Numbered from the stretch's first letter, positions 1 to 7,196 are shown. The stretch is 10,134 nt of DNA from WRKB01 sp031551145 (GCA_031551145.1 JAVBNZ010000093.1:1-10134); one strand, 5' to 3'. The notes: generated from the letters alone by a model not told the origin. A program made the numbers and translations.

Positions 1-2237
1 AGCTGCGCGTCTTCCAGGCGGGGCAGGCGCAGGGAGGCGATGTGCTCAAGCACGGCGTCCGCCGTCAGCGAGCCGCCGATAACGGTGATGTCGCGCCGCA
101 CCGGCGGGTAGACGGGTAACGGGGCAAAGCGCACGCACACCGCGCTGTGCATGGTCCGCAGCAGATCGAGGTCGAGTTCCGCCAGCCAGACCGGCTTGCG
201 GGCGTGGAAACGGTCGGCCAGTTCGGGCAGCACGCGGCCCATCACGCCGAGTTCCCTGTCCTCCACAGTGACGCGCACGCAGGGGAAAAGATAGGCCCGC
301 GCTTCCGCCATAACGCAGCGCGGACGCGGCAGATGAAAGGCGGCGCACAGATGTTCAACCAATCCTTTAAGGTCGGAATAGTCCGCGTCTTCCGCCGCAT
401 AGGGCCAGGCCCGGTCAAAGCGCGGGCCGTGCAGCAGAATGCCCAGGCGGCCGTATTCGGCGGCCGTGGTTTCGGAACTTGTGTCCGCCGTAAAGATATG
501 GGCCAGCTCAAAAAGACGCAGCCCCATGTTGCCCTGCGCGAGGTTGTGGCGCAGGTTCTGGAGCAGGCCGGGCGCGAGCGCGTTGCGCAGCACGTTCTGG
601 TCGGCTGAAAGCGGATTGGTGATGGCAATGCGGTTTTCCGCGGAAAGACTGAGCAGATCGAGATCCGCGTGTCCGACAAAGCTGTAGTTGACCGCCTCGT
701 TCAGGCCGACCCCGCAGGCCCAGTCCTTGACCCTGCGCCAGAAGCCGAATTCGGAGCCGGCCGGCGCATCCAGAGAACGCTCCACCCTGGGCAGTTCGGG
801 CGGAATGTTGTCCAGGCCGTACACCCTGCCCAGTTCCTCGATCACGTCCGCCTCCCGCGTGATGTCCAGGCGGTGGGAAGGCGGCATCACCGTCCAGGAA
901 TCGCTCCCCTCCTCCATGCGGCAGTCAAGGGCTTTCAGCGTGGCGCGGCAAAAGGCCTCGTCAAAGCCCAGGGCGGGAGAAAGGCCGAGCAGCTTTTCCG
1001 CCTTTTGCGGACGAAGGCGGATACAGGGCGCGCTCCAGGGCCGGGGCTCCGCCCTGCAGACGCCGGGCAGGACGCGCGCGCCGGAAAGTTCGGCCATGAG
1101 CGCGCAGGCCCGGTGCATGGCCGGGGTGTTGGCCTGCTGATCCACGCCGCGTTCGAAGCGGTAGGAAGCCTCGCTCTGAATTCCCAGGCGGCGGGCGGTG
1201 CGGCGTATGCTCGCCGGGCGGAACACGGCGCTTTCAAGAAAAATGCGGCGCGTGGCATCGGTAATTTCAGAATTGATCCCCCCCATTACCCCGGCCAGAC
1301 CCACGGCCTTGACGGCGTCGTGAATAAGCAGGTCGCCTTCCGCGAGCAGGCGGTCCTGTCCGTCCAGGGTGAGCAGGCGTTCGCCGGCCTTGGCCGGACG
1401 CACGCCGATCACGCCGCCTTCCACCTTGTCCAGGTCAAAGGCGTGCAGGGGCTGACCCCATTCGAGCAGCACGTAGTTGGTGGCGTCCACGATGTTGGAG
1501 ACGGCGCGCACGCCGTGGGCATGCAGCCGGCAACGCAGGCGCAGGGGGGAAGGCGCGATGCGCGCCCCTTCCAGCACGCGGCCCTGATAGAGCGGGCAAA
1601 GTTCGCCGTCGCTCAGGGAGACGCGCACCAGCGTTGTCGCGTCCTCTCCTTTTTCCGCAAAGGAAACTTCGGGCAGACGCAACGGCAGTTTGAAGGCCAG
1701 GGCCGCTTCCCGCGCCAGACCGAGGATGGAAAGGCAATCCGCCCTGTTGGGGGTCACGCTTATTTCCAGCACTTCCCCGTCCAGATCCAGGGCATCGATC
1801 AAACGCGCGCCCGTCGCGAAATCTGCCGGCAGCACCAGAATGCCGCTGTGGGCGTCGGAAAGGCCGAGTTCGCGCTCGGAACAGATCATGCCGTTCGAGG
1901 CCTGTCCGCGCAGTTTGGCCTTCTTGATCTGCAGGCCGCCGGGCAGGGTCGCGCCCACGGGAGCCACGGGCACCTTCTGCCCTTGCGCCACGTTGGGCGC
2001 GCCGCAGACGATGTCGAGAAGCTCCGTGCCCACATCCACCCGGCAGACGGAAAGCTTGTCCGCCTCCGGATGCGGCCCGCATTCGATCACATGCCCGACC
2101 AGAATGCTTTTCAGGCCGTCAAAGGGCGCGCGTATGTCCTCAAGCTCCAGGCCGAGCATGGTGAGCTTGTCGCCCAACGCCTGGGCCGTGCCGTCAAAAG
2201 GAACAAATTCCCTGAGCCATTTTGTGCTGCAAAGCAT
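1..2237 (-). CDS. pheT: Phenylalanyl-tRNA synthetase beta subunit, C-terminus cut off by the window edge
   Basis: The product is the beta chain of the cytoplasmic alpha2-beta2 PheRS, which charges tRNA-Phe. It binds and positions the tRNA and hydrolyses mischarged Tyr-tRNA. Translation from the ATG at 2237 gives 745 codons with no stop before the edge; the family is about 800 residues, so roughly the last 55 are missing. Visible in order: the N-terminal MLCSTKWLREFVPF, an OB-fold tRNA-binding domain (about 40-150, with GHVIECGPHPEADKLSVCRV), the B3/B4 editing region (about 210-385, with NIVDATNYVLLEWGQPLHAFD and GVMGGINSEI), B5 (about 405-480), the catalytic-like core (490-695), and the start of the FDX-ACB anticodon domain at PPVRRDITVIGG (711-722). 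Only 13 bases separate it from the pheS stop, so the two are cotranscribed and probably translationally coupled; the ribosome site is weak (a GGGG at 2242-2245 read on minus). No frameshift was seen. Confidence 0.96.
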   Translation of the reverse strand, partial: MLCSTKWLREFVPFDGTAQALGDKLTMLGLELEDIRAPFDGLKSILVGHVIECGPHPEADKLSVCRVDVGTELLDIVCGAPNVAQGQKVPVAPVGATLPGGLQIKKAKLRGQASNGMICSERELGLSDAHSGILVLPADFATGARLIDALDLDGEVLEISVTPNRADCLSILGLAREAALAFKLPLRLPEVSFAEKGEDATTLVRVSLSDGELCPLYQGRVLEGARIAPSPLRLRCRLHAHGVRAVSNIVDATNYVLLEWGQPLHAFDLDKVEGGVIGVRPAKAGERLLTLDGQDRLLAEGDLLIHDAVKAVGLAGVMGGINSEITDATRRIFLESAVFRPASIRRTARRLGIQSEASYRFERGVDQQANTPAMHRACALMAELSGARVLPGVCRAEPRPWSAPCIRLRPQKAEKLLGLSPALGFDEAFCRATLKALDCRMEEGSDSWTVMPPSHRLDITREADVIEELGRVYGLDNIPPELPRVERSLDAPAGSEFGFWRRVKDWACGVGLNEAVNYSFVGHADLDLLSLSAENRIAITNPLSADQNVLRNALAPGLLQNLRHNLAQGNMGLRLFELAHIFTADTSSETTAAEYGRLGILLHGPRFDRAWPYAAEDADYSDLKGLVEHLCAAFHLPRPRCVMAEARAYLFPCVRVTVEDRELGVMGRVLPELADRFHARKPVWLAELDLDLLRTMHSAVCVRFAPLPVYPPVRRDITVIGGSLTADAVLEHIASLRLPRLEDAQ

Positions 2238-2250
2238 ACCGAACCCCAAT

Positions 2251-3285
2251 TCAGAACTGCGAAAGGAAACGCACGTCGTTTTCAAAGAACATGCGCAGAT
2301 CGCCGATGCCGTATTTGAGCATGGCGACGCGCTCAACCCCCAGGCCGAAGGCGAAGCCGGTCACTTCTTCCGGGTCGTAGCCCACGGCCGAGAATACGGC
2401 CGGATCGACCATGCCGCAGCCCAGAATTTCCACCCAGCCCGTGCCCTTGCACACGCGGCAGAGATCCGAGCCGGCACGGCCCGTGCCCCCGCAGAGCATG
2501 CAGGAGATGTCCACCTCGGCCGAAGGCTCGGTGAAGGGAAAGAAGCTGGGGCGGAAGCGGACGGAGGTATCCGCTCCGAACACTGTGCGCAGAAAGACGG
2601 TCAGCGTGCCGCGCAACTGGGCCATGCTGACGTCGCGGCCCACGAGCAGGCCTTCGATTTGATGGAACATGGGGGTGTGCGTGAGATCGGAGTCGCGGCG
2701 ATAGACCTTGCCCGGCACAACGACGGCCAGCGGCGGTTTGCGCGACTTCATGGTGCGCACCTGCACCGGCGAGGTGTGCGTGCGCATGACGATGCCCTCG
2801 CCCGCGTAGAGCGTGTCCTGCATGTCGCGGGCCGGGTGCTCGGGCGGCATGTTCAGGGCTTCGAAATTATAAAAATCCGTTTCCACCTGGGGGCCGGAAA
2901 CAACCTCGTAGCCCAGGCTCTCGAAGACGCCGCAGATTTCCTCGGTGACCAGCGTGGTGGGATGCTTGGAGCCGCGCCGGGGCAGCCGGCCGGGCAGGGA
3001 AGGATCAAAGCCGGCCAGGCTTTTCGCTTCCGCCAGGGCGTCCAGTTCCGTCTTGCGGGCCTCCAGCAGCGCGCCGAGCGCGGCCTTGACCTCGTTGGCC
3101 TTCTGCCCGGCGGCCGGGCGTTCTTCAGCGGGCAGCTCCGGCAGGCGGGACATGATTTGCGCCAGGCTCCCCTTGCGGCCGAGATGGGCAATGCGGGCCT
3201 GTTCCAGATCCTGAAGCGAAAAAGCCTGTTCAAGGCTTTGCCGCAACGCGGGAATCAGGTCTTCCAGTTCCGTGATCAGCGTCAT
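2251..3285 (-). CDS. pheS: Phenylalanyl-tRNA synthetase alpha subunit
   Basis: This is the catalytic alpha chain of PheRS, which forms phenylalanyl-adenylate and transfers Phe to tRNA-Phe. It has 344 residues, a normal length. An N-terminal coiled-coil arm (about 1-90) that contacts tRNA is followed by the class II core: motif 1 around GPQVETDFYNFEALN (131-145), motif 2 with PGKVYRRDSDLTHTPMFHQ (191-209), FRPSFFPFTEPSAEVDI (244-260), and motif 3 GFAFGLGVERVAMLKYGI (310-327). Between the last two lies a small insert with C262-x2-C265 and C276-x2-C279, which looks like a zinc knuckle. The start at 3285 is preceded by GAGGA four to five bases upstream. The gene lies 141 bases after rplT with a hairpin between them, and is followed by pheT after 13 bases. 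Confidence 0.97.
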   Translation of the reverse strand: MTLITELEDLIPALRQSLEQAFSLQDLEQARIAHLGRKGSLAQIMSRLPELPAEERPAAGQKANEVKAALGALLEARKTELDALAEAKSLAGFDPSLPGRLPRRGSKHPTTLVTEEICGVFESLGYEVVSGPQVETDFYNFEALNMPPEHPARDMQDTLYAGEGIVMRTHTSPVQVRTMKSRKPPLAVVVPGKVYRRDSDLTHTPMFHQIEGLLVGRDVSMAQLRGTLTVFLRTVFGADTSVRFRPSFFPFTEPSAEVDISCMLCGGTGRAGSDLCRVCKGTGWVEILGCGMVDPAVFSAVGYDPEEVTGFAFGLGVERVAMLKYGIGDLRMFFENDVRFLSQF

Positions 3286-3344
3286 GACATCCTCATGCGG
3301 GCAGGAAGTGCGCGGGCGAAAGCTGTTTCAAGCGCAACATTGGT

Positions 3345-3386
3345 AAAGAACAGAATGAGGCGGAAGACGCGCCCGCGTCCTCCGCC
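3345..3386 (-). terminator. Terminator- or attenuator-like hairpin between rplT and pheS
   Basis: Read on minus, a 12-bp stem (GGCGGAGGACGC against GCGTCTTCCGCC, one G-U pair) closes a four-base GGGC loop. It is followed by the T-rich but interrupted run TCATTCTGTTCTTT. The imperfect tail suggests partial termination, which would lower pheST expression relative to the ribosomal proteins. No Phe-rich leader peptide was found, unlike the E. coli pheM system. Confidence 0.5.
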
Positions 3387-3426
3387 GAAATCTGTCGGAA
3401 TATTTCCGGCACCCGACCGGCGGGCG

Positions 3427-3780
3427 TTATGCGAGCTTGCTTTGTGCGAGCTTCACCAGTTCGGCGAAGTCTTCCTTGGCATTCACGGCCATGTCGGCCA
3501 GAATCTTGCGGTTCAGCTCCACGCCCGCTTCCCGGAGACCGTGCATAAAACGGCTGTAGGACAGTCCGTGCTCGCGCGCGCCGGCGTTGATGCGCAGAAT
3601 CCACAGGGCGCGGAAGTCGCGCTTCCTGACCTTGCGGTCCCGTGTGGCATACGCCATCGAGCGTTCCACAGCCTCTCTGGCTGTGCGGTACAGGCGGCTG
3701 CGGCCGCTGCGGAAACCCTTGGCCTTGTCCAGATACTTTTTGTGCCTGCGATGGGCGGCAAGACCTCTCTTCACGCGCAT
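3427..3780 (-). CDS. rplT: 50S ribosomal protein L20
   Basis: L20 is a primary 23S rRNA-binding protein needed for early 50S assembly; in E. coli and B. subtilis it also represses its own operon by binding mRNA. The product has 117 residues, the usual length. It is strongly basic at the N-terminus (MRVKRGLAAHRRHKKYLDKA) and has the family stretch RKRDFRALWILRINAGAREHGLSYSRF across the middle and the ending ADMAVNAKEDFAELVKLAQ. The ATG at 3780 has GGAGG seven bases upstream (3788-3792). It lies 256 bases after rpmI, an unusually long gap for this pair, and that gap is full of inverted repeats. Confidence 0.98.
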   Translation of the reverse strand: MRVKRGLAAHRRHKKYLDKAKGFRSGRSRLYRTAREAVERSMAYATRDRKVRKRDFRALWILRINAGAREHGLSYSRFMHGLREAGVELNRKILADMAVNAKEDFAELVKLAQSKLA

Positions 3781-3800
3781 GGGCGCACCTCCGTATTCAG

Positions 3801-3995
3801 CCCGGCAAGGCGGAGATCAGGCCCGCCGGGGTTGGGGGGAATGTTTTCCCCGTGTGCGGCGTCGCAACAACGACGCTCAAAATTTCACTGTGCGTATATA
3901 CGCACGTGCGTCGCGTGGATTTTTGTTTCCTGCCGAGGAGGACGAGTTTTTTACGCAGGGAGTGTATTCTTCAATACTCGACCGGAGTAAAAAAC
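3801..3995 (-). repeat. Cluster of inverted repeats in the rpmI-rplT spacer
   Basis: The 256-base gap has no gene but five separate self-complementary elements. They are: CCCGGC/GCCGGG (3801-3806 and 3825-3830), GGGGAA/TTCCCC (3836-3841 and 3846-3851), GCGTCG/CGACGC (3859-3864 and 3871-3876), the perfect 16-base palindrome GTGCGTATATACGCAC (3890-3905), and a long hairpin whose outer arms are GTTTTTTAC/GTAAAAAAC (3946-3954 and 3987-3995) around an inner GAGT-ATT/AATACTC stem (3960-3979). The last simple hairpin ends about nine bases before the rplT ribosome site. The inference is a structured leader controlling rplT, possibly through L20; no promoter of good quality was found in it. Confidence 0.6.
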
Positions 3996-4036
3996 GACGC
4001 CCGACAAAGGCAGGGAGCAAAAAGACCGCGACGCCT

Positions 4037-4234
4037 CTACGCGTACGGCAGCATGCGCTTGACGGCGGTCTCGTTCGTGCTGTCGACCATCGCGCCCTGG
4101 CCCAGGCGCATTTTGCGCTTGGCGTTCTTCTTGGTCAGGATGTGGCGCAGATTTTGCCGGCGACGGCGGAACTTGCCGCTGCCGGTGATGGAAAAGCGCT
4201 TGGCGGCGGACTTTCTGGTTTTGATCTTCGGCAT
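4037..4234 (-). CDS. rpmI: 50S ribosomal protein L35
   Basis: L35 is a small basic protein of the large ribosomal subunit. It has 65 residues, the normal size. It begins MPKIKTRKSAAKRFSITGSG and continues with KFRRRRQNLRHILTKKNAKRK, the family's RNA-binding core. The ATG at 4234 is chosen over an in-frame ATG 69 bases upstream because it gives the canonical L35 start and has AAGGAG six bases before it (4241-4246). It is separated from infC by a terminator and two promoter candidates, so it can be expressed independently, and rplT follows. Confidence 0.98.
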   Translation of the reverse strand: MPKIKTRKSAAKRFSITGSGKFRRRRQNLRHILTKKNAKRKMRLGQGAMVDSTNETAVKRMLPYA

Positions 4235-4252
4235 GGTATACTCCTTCAGACA

Positions 4253-4280
4253 TTGCAGGCGCGCCTGCAACAAGGCGCGC
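4253..4280 (-). promoter_or_regulatory. rpmI: Two mutually exclusive hairpins just before the rpmI ribosome site
   Basis: TTGCAGGCGCGCCTGCAA (4253-4270) is a perfect 18-base palindrome, able to form a 7-bp stem with a CGCG loop. Its central GGCGCGC (minus reading, 4265-4259) can instead pair with GCGCGCC (minus reading, 4280-4274) across an 8-base loop, another perfect 7-bp stem. Only one can form at a time. The palindrome ends six bases from the AAGGAG of rpmI. This layout would suit a translational operator; binding by L20 is inferred only from family knowledge. Confidence 0.5.
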
Positions 4281-4294
4281 GACGCGGAGGGGGC

Positions 4295-4323
4295 ATCATG
4301 CACGACTTCCCCCCCGGAATCAA
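4295..4323 (-). promoter_or_regulatory. Proximal sigma70-type promoter candidate for rpmI
   Basis: On minus, TTGATT (4318-4323) and CATGAT (4295-4300) are separated by exactly 17 bases, each matching four of six consensus positions. It lies downstream of the infC terminator and about 60 bases before the rpmI start. It overlaps neither the hairpin pair nor the better distal promoter. Confidence 0.4.
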
Positions 4324-4339
4324 GATATTCTTCCGGCGA

Positions 4340-4368
4340 ATTCTATTCCCGCTGTGAATCTTGCGCAA
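4340..4368 (-). promoter_or_regulatory. Distal sigma70-type promoter candidate for rpmI-rplT
   Basis: On minus, TTGCGC (4363-4368) and TAGAAT (4340-4345, five of six consensus bases) are spaced 17 bases apart. It lies between the infC terminator and rpmI, where a promoter is needed. Transcription would start near 4333 and give a leader of roughly 100 bases. Confidence 0.55.
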
Positions 4369-4442
4369 CGGTTCAGTCTGTCGTCAGGCAAGGAAGACAA
4401 GCTTTTTGCGACGGGAGCGGACTCTTCCGTCCGTGCCCCGTT

Positions 4443-4476
4443 AAAAAACGCCGCAAGCCGACGGAGTCCGCGGCGT
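4443..4476 (-). terminator. Intrinsic terminator after infC
   Basis: On minus, ACGCCGC and GCGGCGT form a perfect 7-bp GC-rich stem (4448-4454 and 4470-4476) around a 15-base loop, followed directly by six T (4448-4443). It lies 110 bases after the infC stop and would end the thrS-infC transcript. The whole infC-rpmI gap (4235-4586, 352 bases) holds this terminator, the two rpmI promoters and the rpmI leader hairpins. I see no gene in it. Confidence 0.8.
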
Positions 4477-4586
4477 CAGCCGCCTGGAGCGACAAGGGCG
4501 CGTTTGACGAACCGGCTCGGCAAACATCCATGCGCCCGCAGGAGCGGACAAAAGACGCCGCATCACGGCAGAGTGGACCGTTATCG

Positions 4587-5099
4587 CTATTTTTTGGGCA
4601 CCAGCAGCATCTGCAGCGTCCGCCCTTCGGCGCGCGGTTCCTGCTCCACCTTGGCGATGTCGCGGGTGTCCTCCACCACGCGTTCCAGGATGCTGGCGCC
4701 TCTGTCTTTGTGAACTATCTCGCGTCCCCGGAAAAAAACCGTCACCTTGCAGCGGTCGCCTTCCTCGATAAAGCGGCGAATGTGCCTGACCTTGGTTTCA
4801 TAGTCGTGATCGTCGGTTTTCGGGCGTACCTTGATTTCCTTGATCTGCACCACGGTCTGGCGTTTTTTCGCTTCCTGCTTCTTCTTCTGGACCTCATACT
4901 TGAATTTTCCGTAGTCCATGATGCGGCACACGGGCGGATCCGCCGTGGCCGCGACTTCCACGAGATCCAGACCCAACTCCTTGGCATGGGCAATGGCGTC
5001 CATGCGGGACAAGATGCCCAGCTGTTCGCCTTCGGGGCCGATCACCCGCAACTCGCGTGCCCGGATCTGCTCGTTTCTGCGGACAAGATCCTGCGGCAT
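4587..5099 (-). CDS. infC: Translation initiation factor IF-3
   Basis: IF3 binds the 30S subunit, prevents premature joining of 50S and rejects wrong start codons and initiator tRNAs. From the ATG at 5099 the product is 170 residues. The IF3 N domain (about 8-77) includes RRNEQIRARELRVIGPEGEQ and the family signature RIMDYGKFKYEVQK (59-72). A lysine-rich linker leads to the C domain (about 85-169, with VQIKEIKVRPKTDDHDY and FFRGREIVH), ending LLVPKK. The start is uncertain. No ribosome site precedes the ATG, and the frame is open upstream through ATT ATT AAT AAA ACC CGT CGT GAC, overlapping the thrS stop. Since E. coli infC uses ATT, a start at 5120 or 5123 is possible and would add seven or eight residues. 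The stop-to-ATG distance of 16 bases suggests coupling to thrS. Confidence 0.96.
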   Translation of the reverse strand: MPQDLVRRNEQIRARELRVIGPEGEQLGILSRMDAIAHAKELGLDLVEVAATADPPVCRIMDYGKFKYEVQKKKQEAKKRQTVVQIKEIKVRPKTDDHDYETKVRHIRRFIEEGDRCKVTVFFRGREIVHKDRGASILERVVEDTRDIAKVEQEPRAEGRTLQMLLVPKK

Positions 5100-5115
5100 G
5101 TCACGACGGGTTTTA

Positions 5116-7092
5116 TTAATAATAGGAGAAGTTATAACGCATGCCTCCTCGTTTAAAGGGTTTTTGACAGTCGGCGCGCAGAAGCTCGATCACGTCCGGC
5201 AGCGACTTCAAACCGAGATTTTCACCGGAACGCAAACGCACGTTCACGCCCCGCGCCTCCACCTCTTTGTCTCCGACAACGAGGATGTAGGGAATTTTTT
5301 CCACCTGGGCCTCGCGCACCTTGAAACCCAGTTTTTCGTTACGCAAATCGGCCTCGACCCGGAACCCCCCGGCCGCAAGCGCTTCTTTCGCTTCCAGGGC
5401 AAAGGGGTGCTGAGCGTCGGTCACCGTAAGCAGCCTGGCCTGAACAGGGTTCAGCCAGACAGGCAGAGCCCCGGCATAATGCTCGATAAGCACCCCAATA
5501 AAGCGCTCCAGCGAGCCCATGATCGCGCGATGCACCATGACGGGGCGGCGGCGTTCGCCATTCGCGTCCACATACACCAGGTCAAAACGCTCCGGCAAGG
5601 TAAAATCGCATTGAATGGTGGAACATTGCCATTCGCGGCCCAGGCTGTCGAGCAGGCGCACGTCGATTTTCGGACCGTAGAAGGCGCCGTCGCCCTCGTT
5701 GATCGTATAGGGCATGCCGGCCCGCTCGATCGCGCCGACAAGCGCCTTTGTGGCCCGCTCCCAATCCTCGTCGCTGCCTATGCTTTTTTCCGGCCGCGTG
5801 GATACCGCCACCTTATAGGAAAAATCGAACAGATGCATGAGGTCGCGTACCAGGGCGCTCACGCCGATGATTTCTTCTTCAAGCTGATCCGGCGTGCAGA
5901 TGATGTGCGCGTCGTCCTGCGTGAACTGGCGCACGCGCAAAAGTCCGTGCAGCACGCCGGATTTTTCGTGGCGGTGCACCACGCCGAGTTCAAAATAGCG
6001 CTGCGGCAAATCACGGTAGCTGCGCAGGCGGCCCCGGTAAATAAGCATGTGCGAGAGACAGTTCATGGGTTTGATGCCGTGGATTTCCGGCTCCCTGCTC
6101 TCGTCGTCCTGCTTGATGGCCGTGAAATACATGTTTTCGCGGTAATTGTCGTAATGGCCGGAGCGCTCCCACAATTCGCGCCGCAACAGCTGCGGGCCCT
6201 GCACCAGTTCGTAGCCCCGGCGCAGGTGTTCCCTGCGCCAGAAATCCTCCAGGATCGTACGCACCAGCATGCCCTTGGGATGCCAGAACACCATGCCCGG
6301 GGCGGCCTCTTCGTGGAAGGCAAAAAAATCCAGTTCCTTGCCTATTTTGCGGTGATCGCGGCGCTTGGCTTCCTCCAGCCTGTGCAGATAGTCCTTCAGG
6401 GCTTTTTCATCGGCAAAGGCAGTGCCGTAAATGCGCGAAAGCATGGCGTTCTTTTCATCCCCTCGCCAATAGGCTCCCGCCGTGGACAGCAGCTTGAACG
6501 CGCCGAGCAGCCCCGTGCGCGGCACATGCGGCCCCCGGCAGAGATCGACAAAATCTCCGCAGGCGTAAAGGGAAACGCGCTCGTCGGGCAAATCCGCGAT
6601 CAGGGCCTGTTTATAGCTCTCTCCCTGCCCGATGAAAAAACGCAGGGCCTCGTCACGCGGAAGTTCGTTGCGCACAAAGGGCAGATCCCGCGCCGCGAGT
6701 TCGCGCATACGCGCCTCTATGGCCTCGAAATCCTCGGTGGAAAAAGGCCGGCTGTAGGAAAAATCATAATAAAAGCCGTTTTCTATGGAAGGCCCGATGG
6801 CGACCCGCGCTTCCGGAAACAGGCTTTTCACCGCAGCGGCCATGACATGCGCGGTGGAGTGGCGCAGAATTTCCAAACCTTCGGGACTGTCGGCCGTAAT
6901 GGGCTCAAGCCCGCACGCCGCATCGGAAGCAAGGCAGGCATCCAGGGGAGTGGAAAGATCCGCCGGCCGGCCGTTCAGCCGACAAGCCGCGAGAGCTTTA
7001 AATTTTTTGCCGCTGAGCGCGGTTTTCAGCACATCCGAACACGACGCTCCCTGAGGAACATTATATTCTTTACCGTCCACAAGCACTGCCAC
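5116..7092 (-). CDS. thrS: Threonyl-tRNA synthetase
   Basis: This cytoplasmic enzyme charges tRNA-Thr and clears Ser-tRNA-Thr. It has 658 residues, slightly above the E. coli length. Domains: TGS (about 1-62); the N2 editing domain with H78-x3-H82 and C185/H189 in CRGPH; the class II catalytic core (about 260-540) with motif 2 around VVHRHEKSGVLHGLLRVR and motif 3 GSLERF (526-531); and the anticodon-binding domain (about 548-640) with ADLRNEKLGFKVRE. The catalytic zinc ligands are C345, H396 and H521. The residues after C345 are LS rather than the common PG. The start is a GTG with AGGAGG five bases upstream (7098-7103). The last codons, RGGMRYNFSYY, contain a buried AGGAGG-C-ATG. infC follows after 16 bases. 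Confidence 0.98.
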   Translation of the reverse strand: MAVLVDGKEYNVPQGASCSDVLKTALSGKKFKALAACRLNGRPADLSTPLDACLASDAACGLEPITADSPEGLEILRHSTAHVMAAAVKSLFPEARVAIGPSIENGFYYDFSYSRPFSTEDFEAIEARMRELAARDLPFVRNELPRDEALRFFIGQGESYKQALIADLPDERVSLYACGDFVDLCRGPHVPRTGLLGAFKLLSTAGAYWRGDEKNAMLSRIYGTAFADEKALKDYLHRLEEAKRRDHRKIGKELDFFAFHEEAAPGMVFWHPKGMLVRTILEDFWRREHLRRGYELVQGPQLLRRELWERSGHYDNYRENMYFTAIKQDDESREPEIHGIKPMNCLSHMLIYRGRLRSYRDLPQRYFELGVVHRHEKSGVLHGLLRVRQFTQDDAHIICTPDQLEEEIIGVSALVRDLMHLFDFSYKVAVSTRPEKSIGSDEDWERATKALVGAIERAGMPYTINEGDGAFYGPKIDVRLLDSLGREWQCSTIQCDFTLPERFDLVYVDANGERRRPVMVHRAIMGSLERFIGVLIEHYAGALPVWLNPVQARLLTVTDAQHPFALEAKEALAAGGFRVEADLRNEKLGFKVREAQVEKIPYILVVGDKEVEARGVNVRLRSGENLGLKSLPDVIELLRADCQKPFKRGGMRYNFSYY

Positions 7093-7152
7093 AAAAGCCT
7101 CCTCAAACCGTCCTTAAAGCGCCGGTACGCGACGTTTTTTTCACAACTAACC

Positions 7153-7181
7153 AGTTTAAGGCATGGACCGCAAAACAGCAA
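7153..7181 (-). promoter_or_regulatory. Candidate promoter for thrS
   Basis: On minus, TTGCTG (7176-7181) and TAAACT (7153-7158) are separated by 17 bases. The match is moderate (three and four of six). It is well placed between the chemoreceptor's terminator and the GTG start, giving a leader of about 55 bases. I found no convincing T-box or tRNA-like operator in that leader. Confidence 0.35.
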
Positions 7182-7196
7182 GAAAAAACCCCGCAT

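Noticed and set aside
3293..3424. Possible Phe leader peptide before pheS, in a frame beginning with a GTG after the rplT stop
   Set aside because: It contains only scattered Phe codons and no ribosome site, and it runs through the hairpin rather than stopping before it.
3890..3910. The TATATA inside the 16-base palindrome as a promoter -10 for rplT
   Set aside because: No acceptable -35 element is found 16-18 bases upstream on either strand.
669..3990. Long plus-strand open frames (669-2318 and 1690-3990)
   Set aside because: They mirror pheT, pheS and rplT, cross intergenic spacers, and show no recognisable domain or plausible ribosome site.
4234..4303. An upstream in-frame ATG (4303) as the rpmI start
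   Set aside because: The resulting 23-residue extension is absent from L35 proteins, while the ATG at 4234 has an ideal ribosome site and the canonical MPKIK start.
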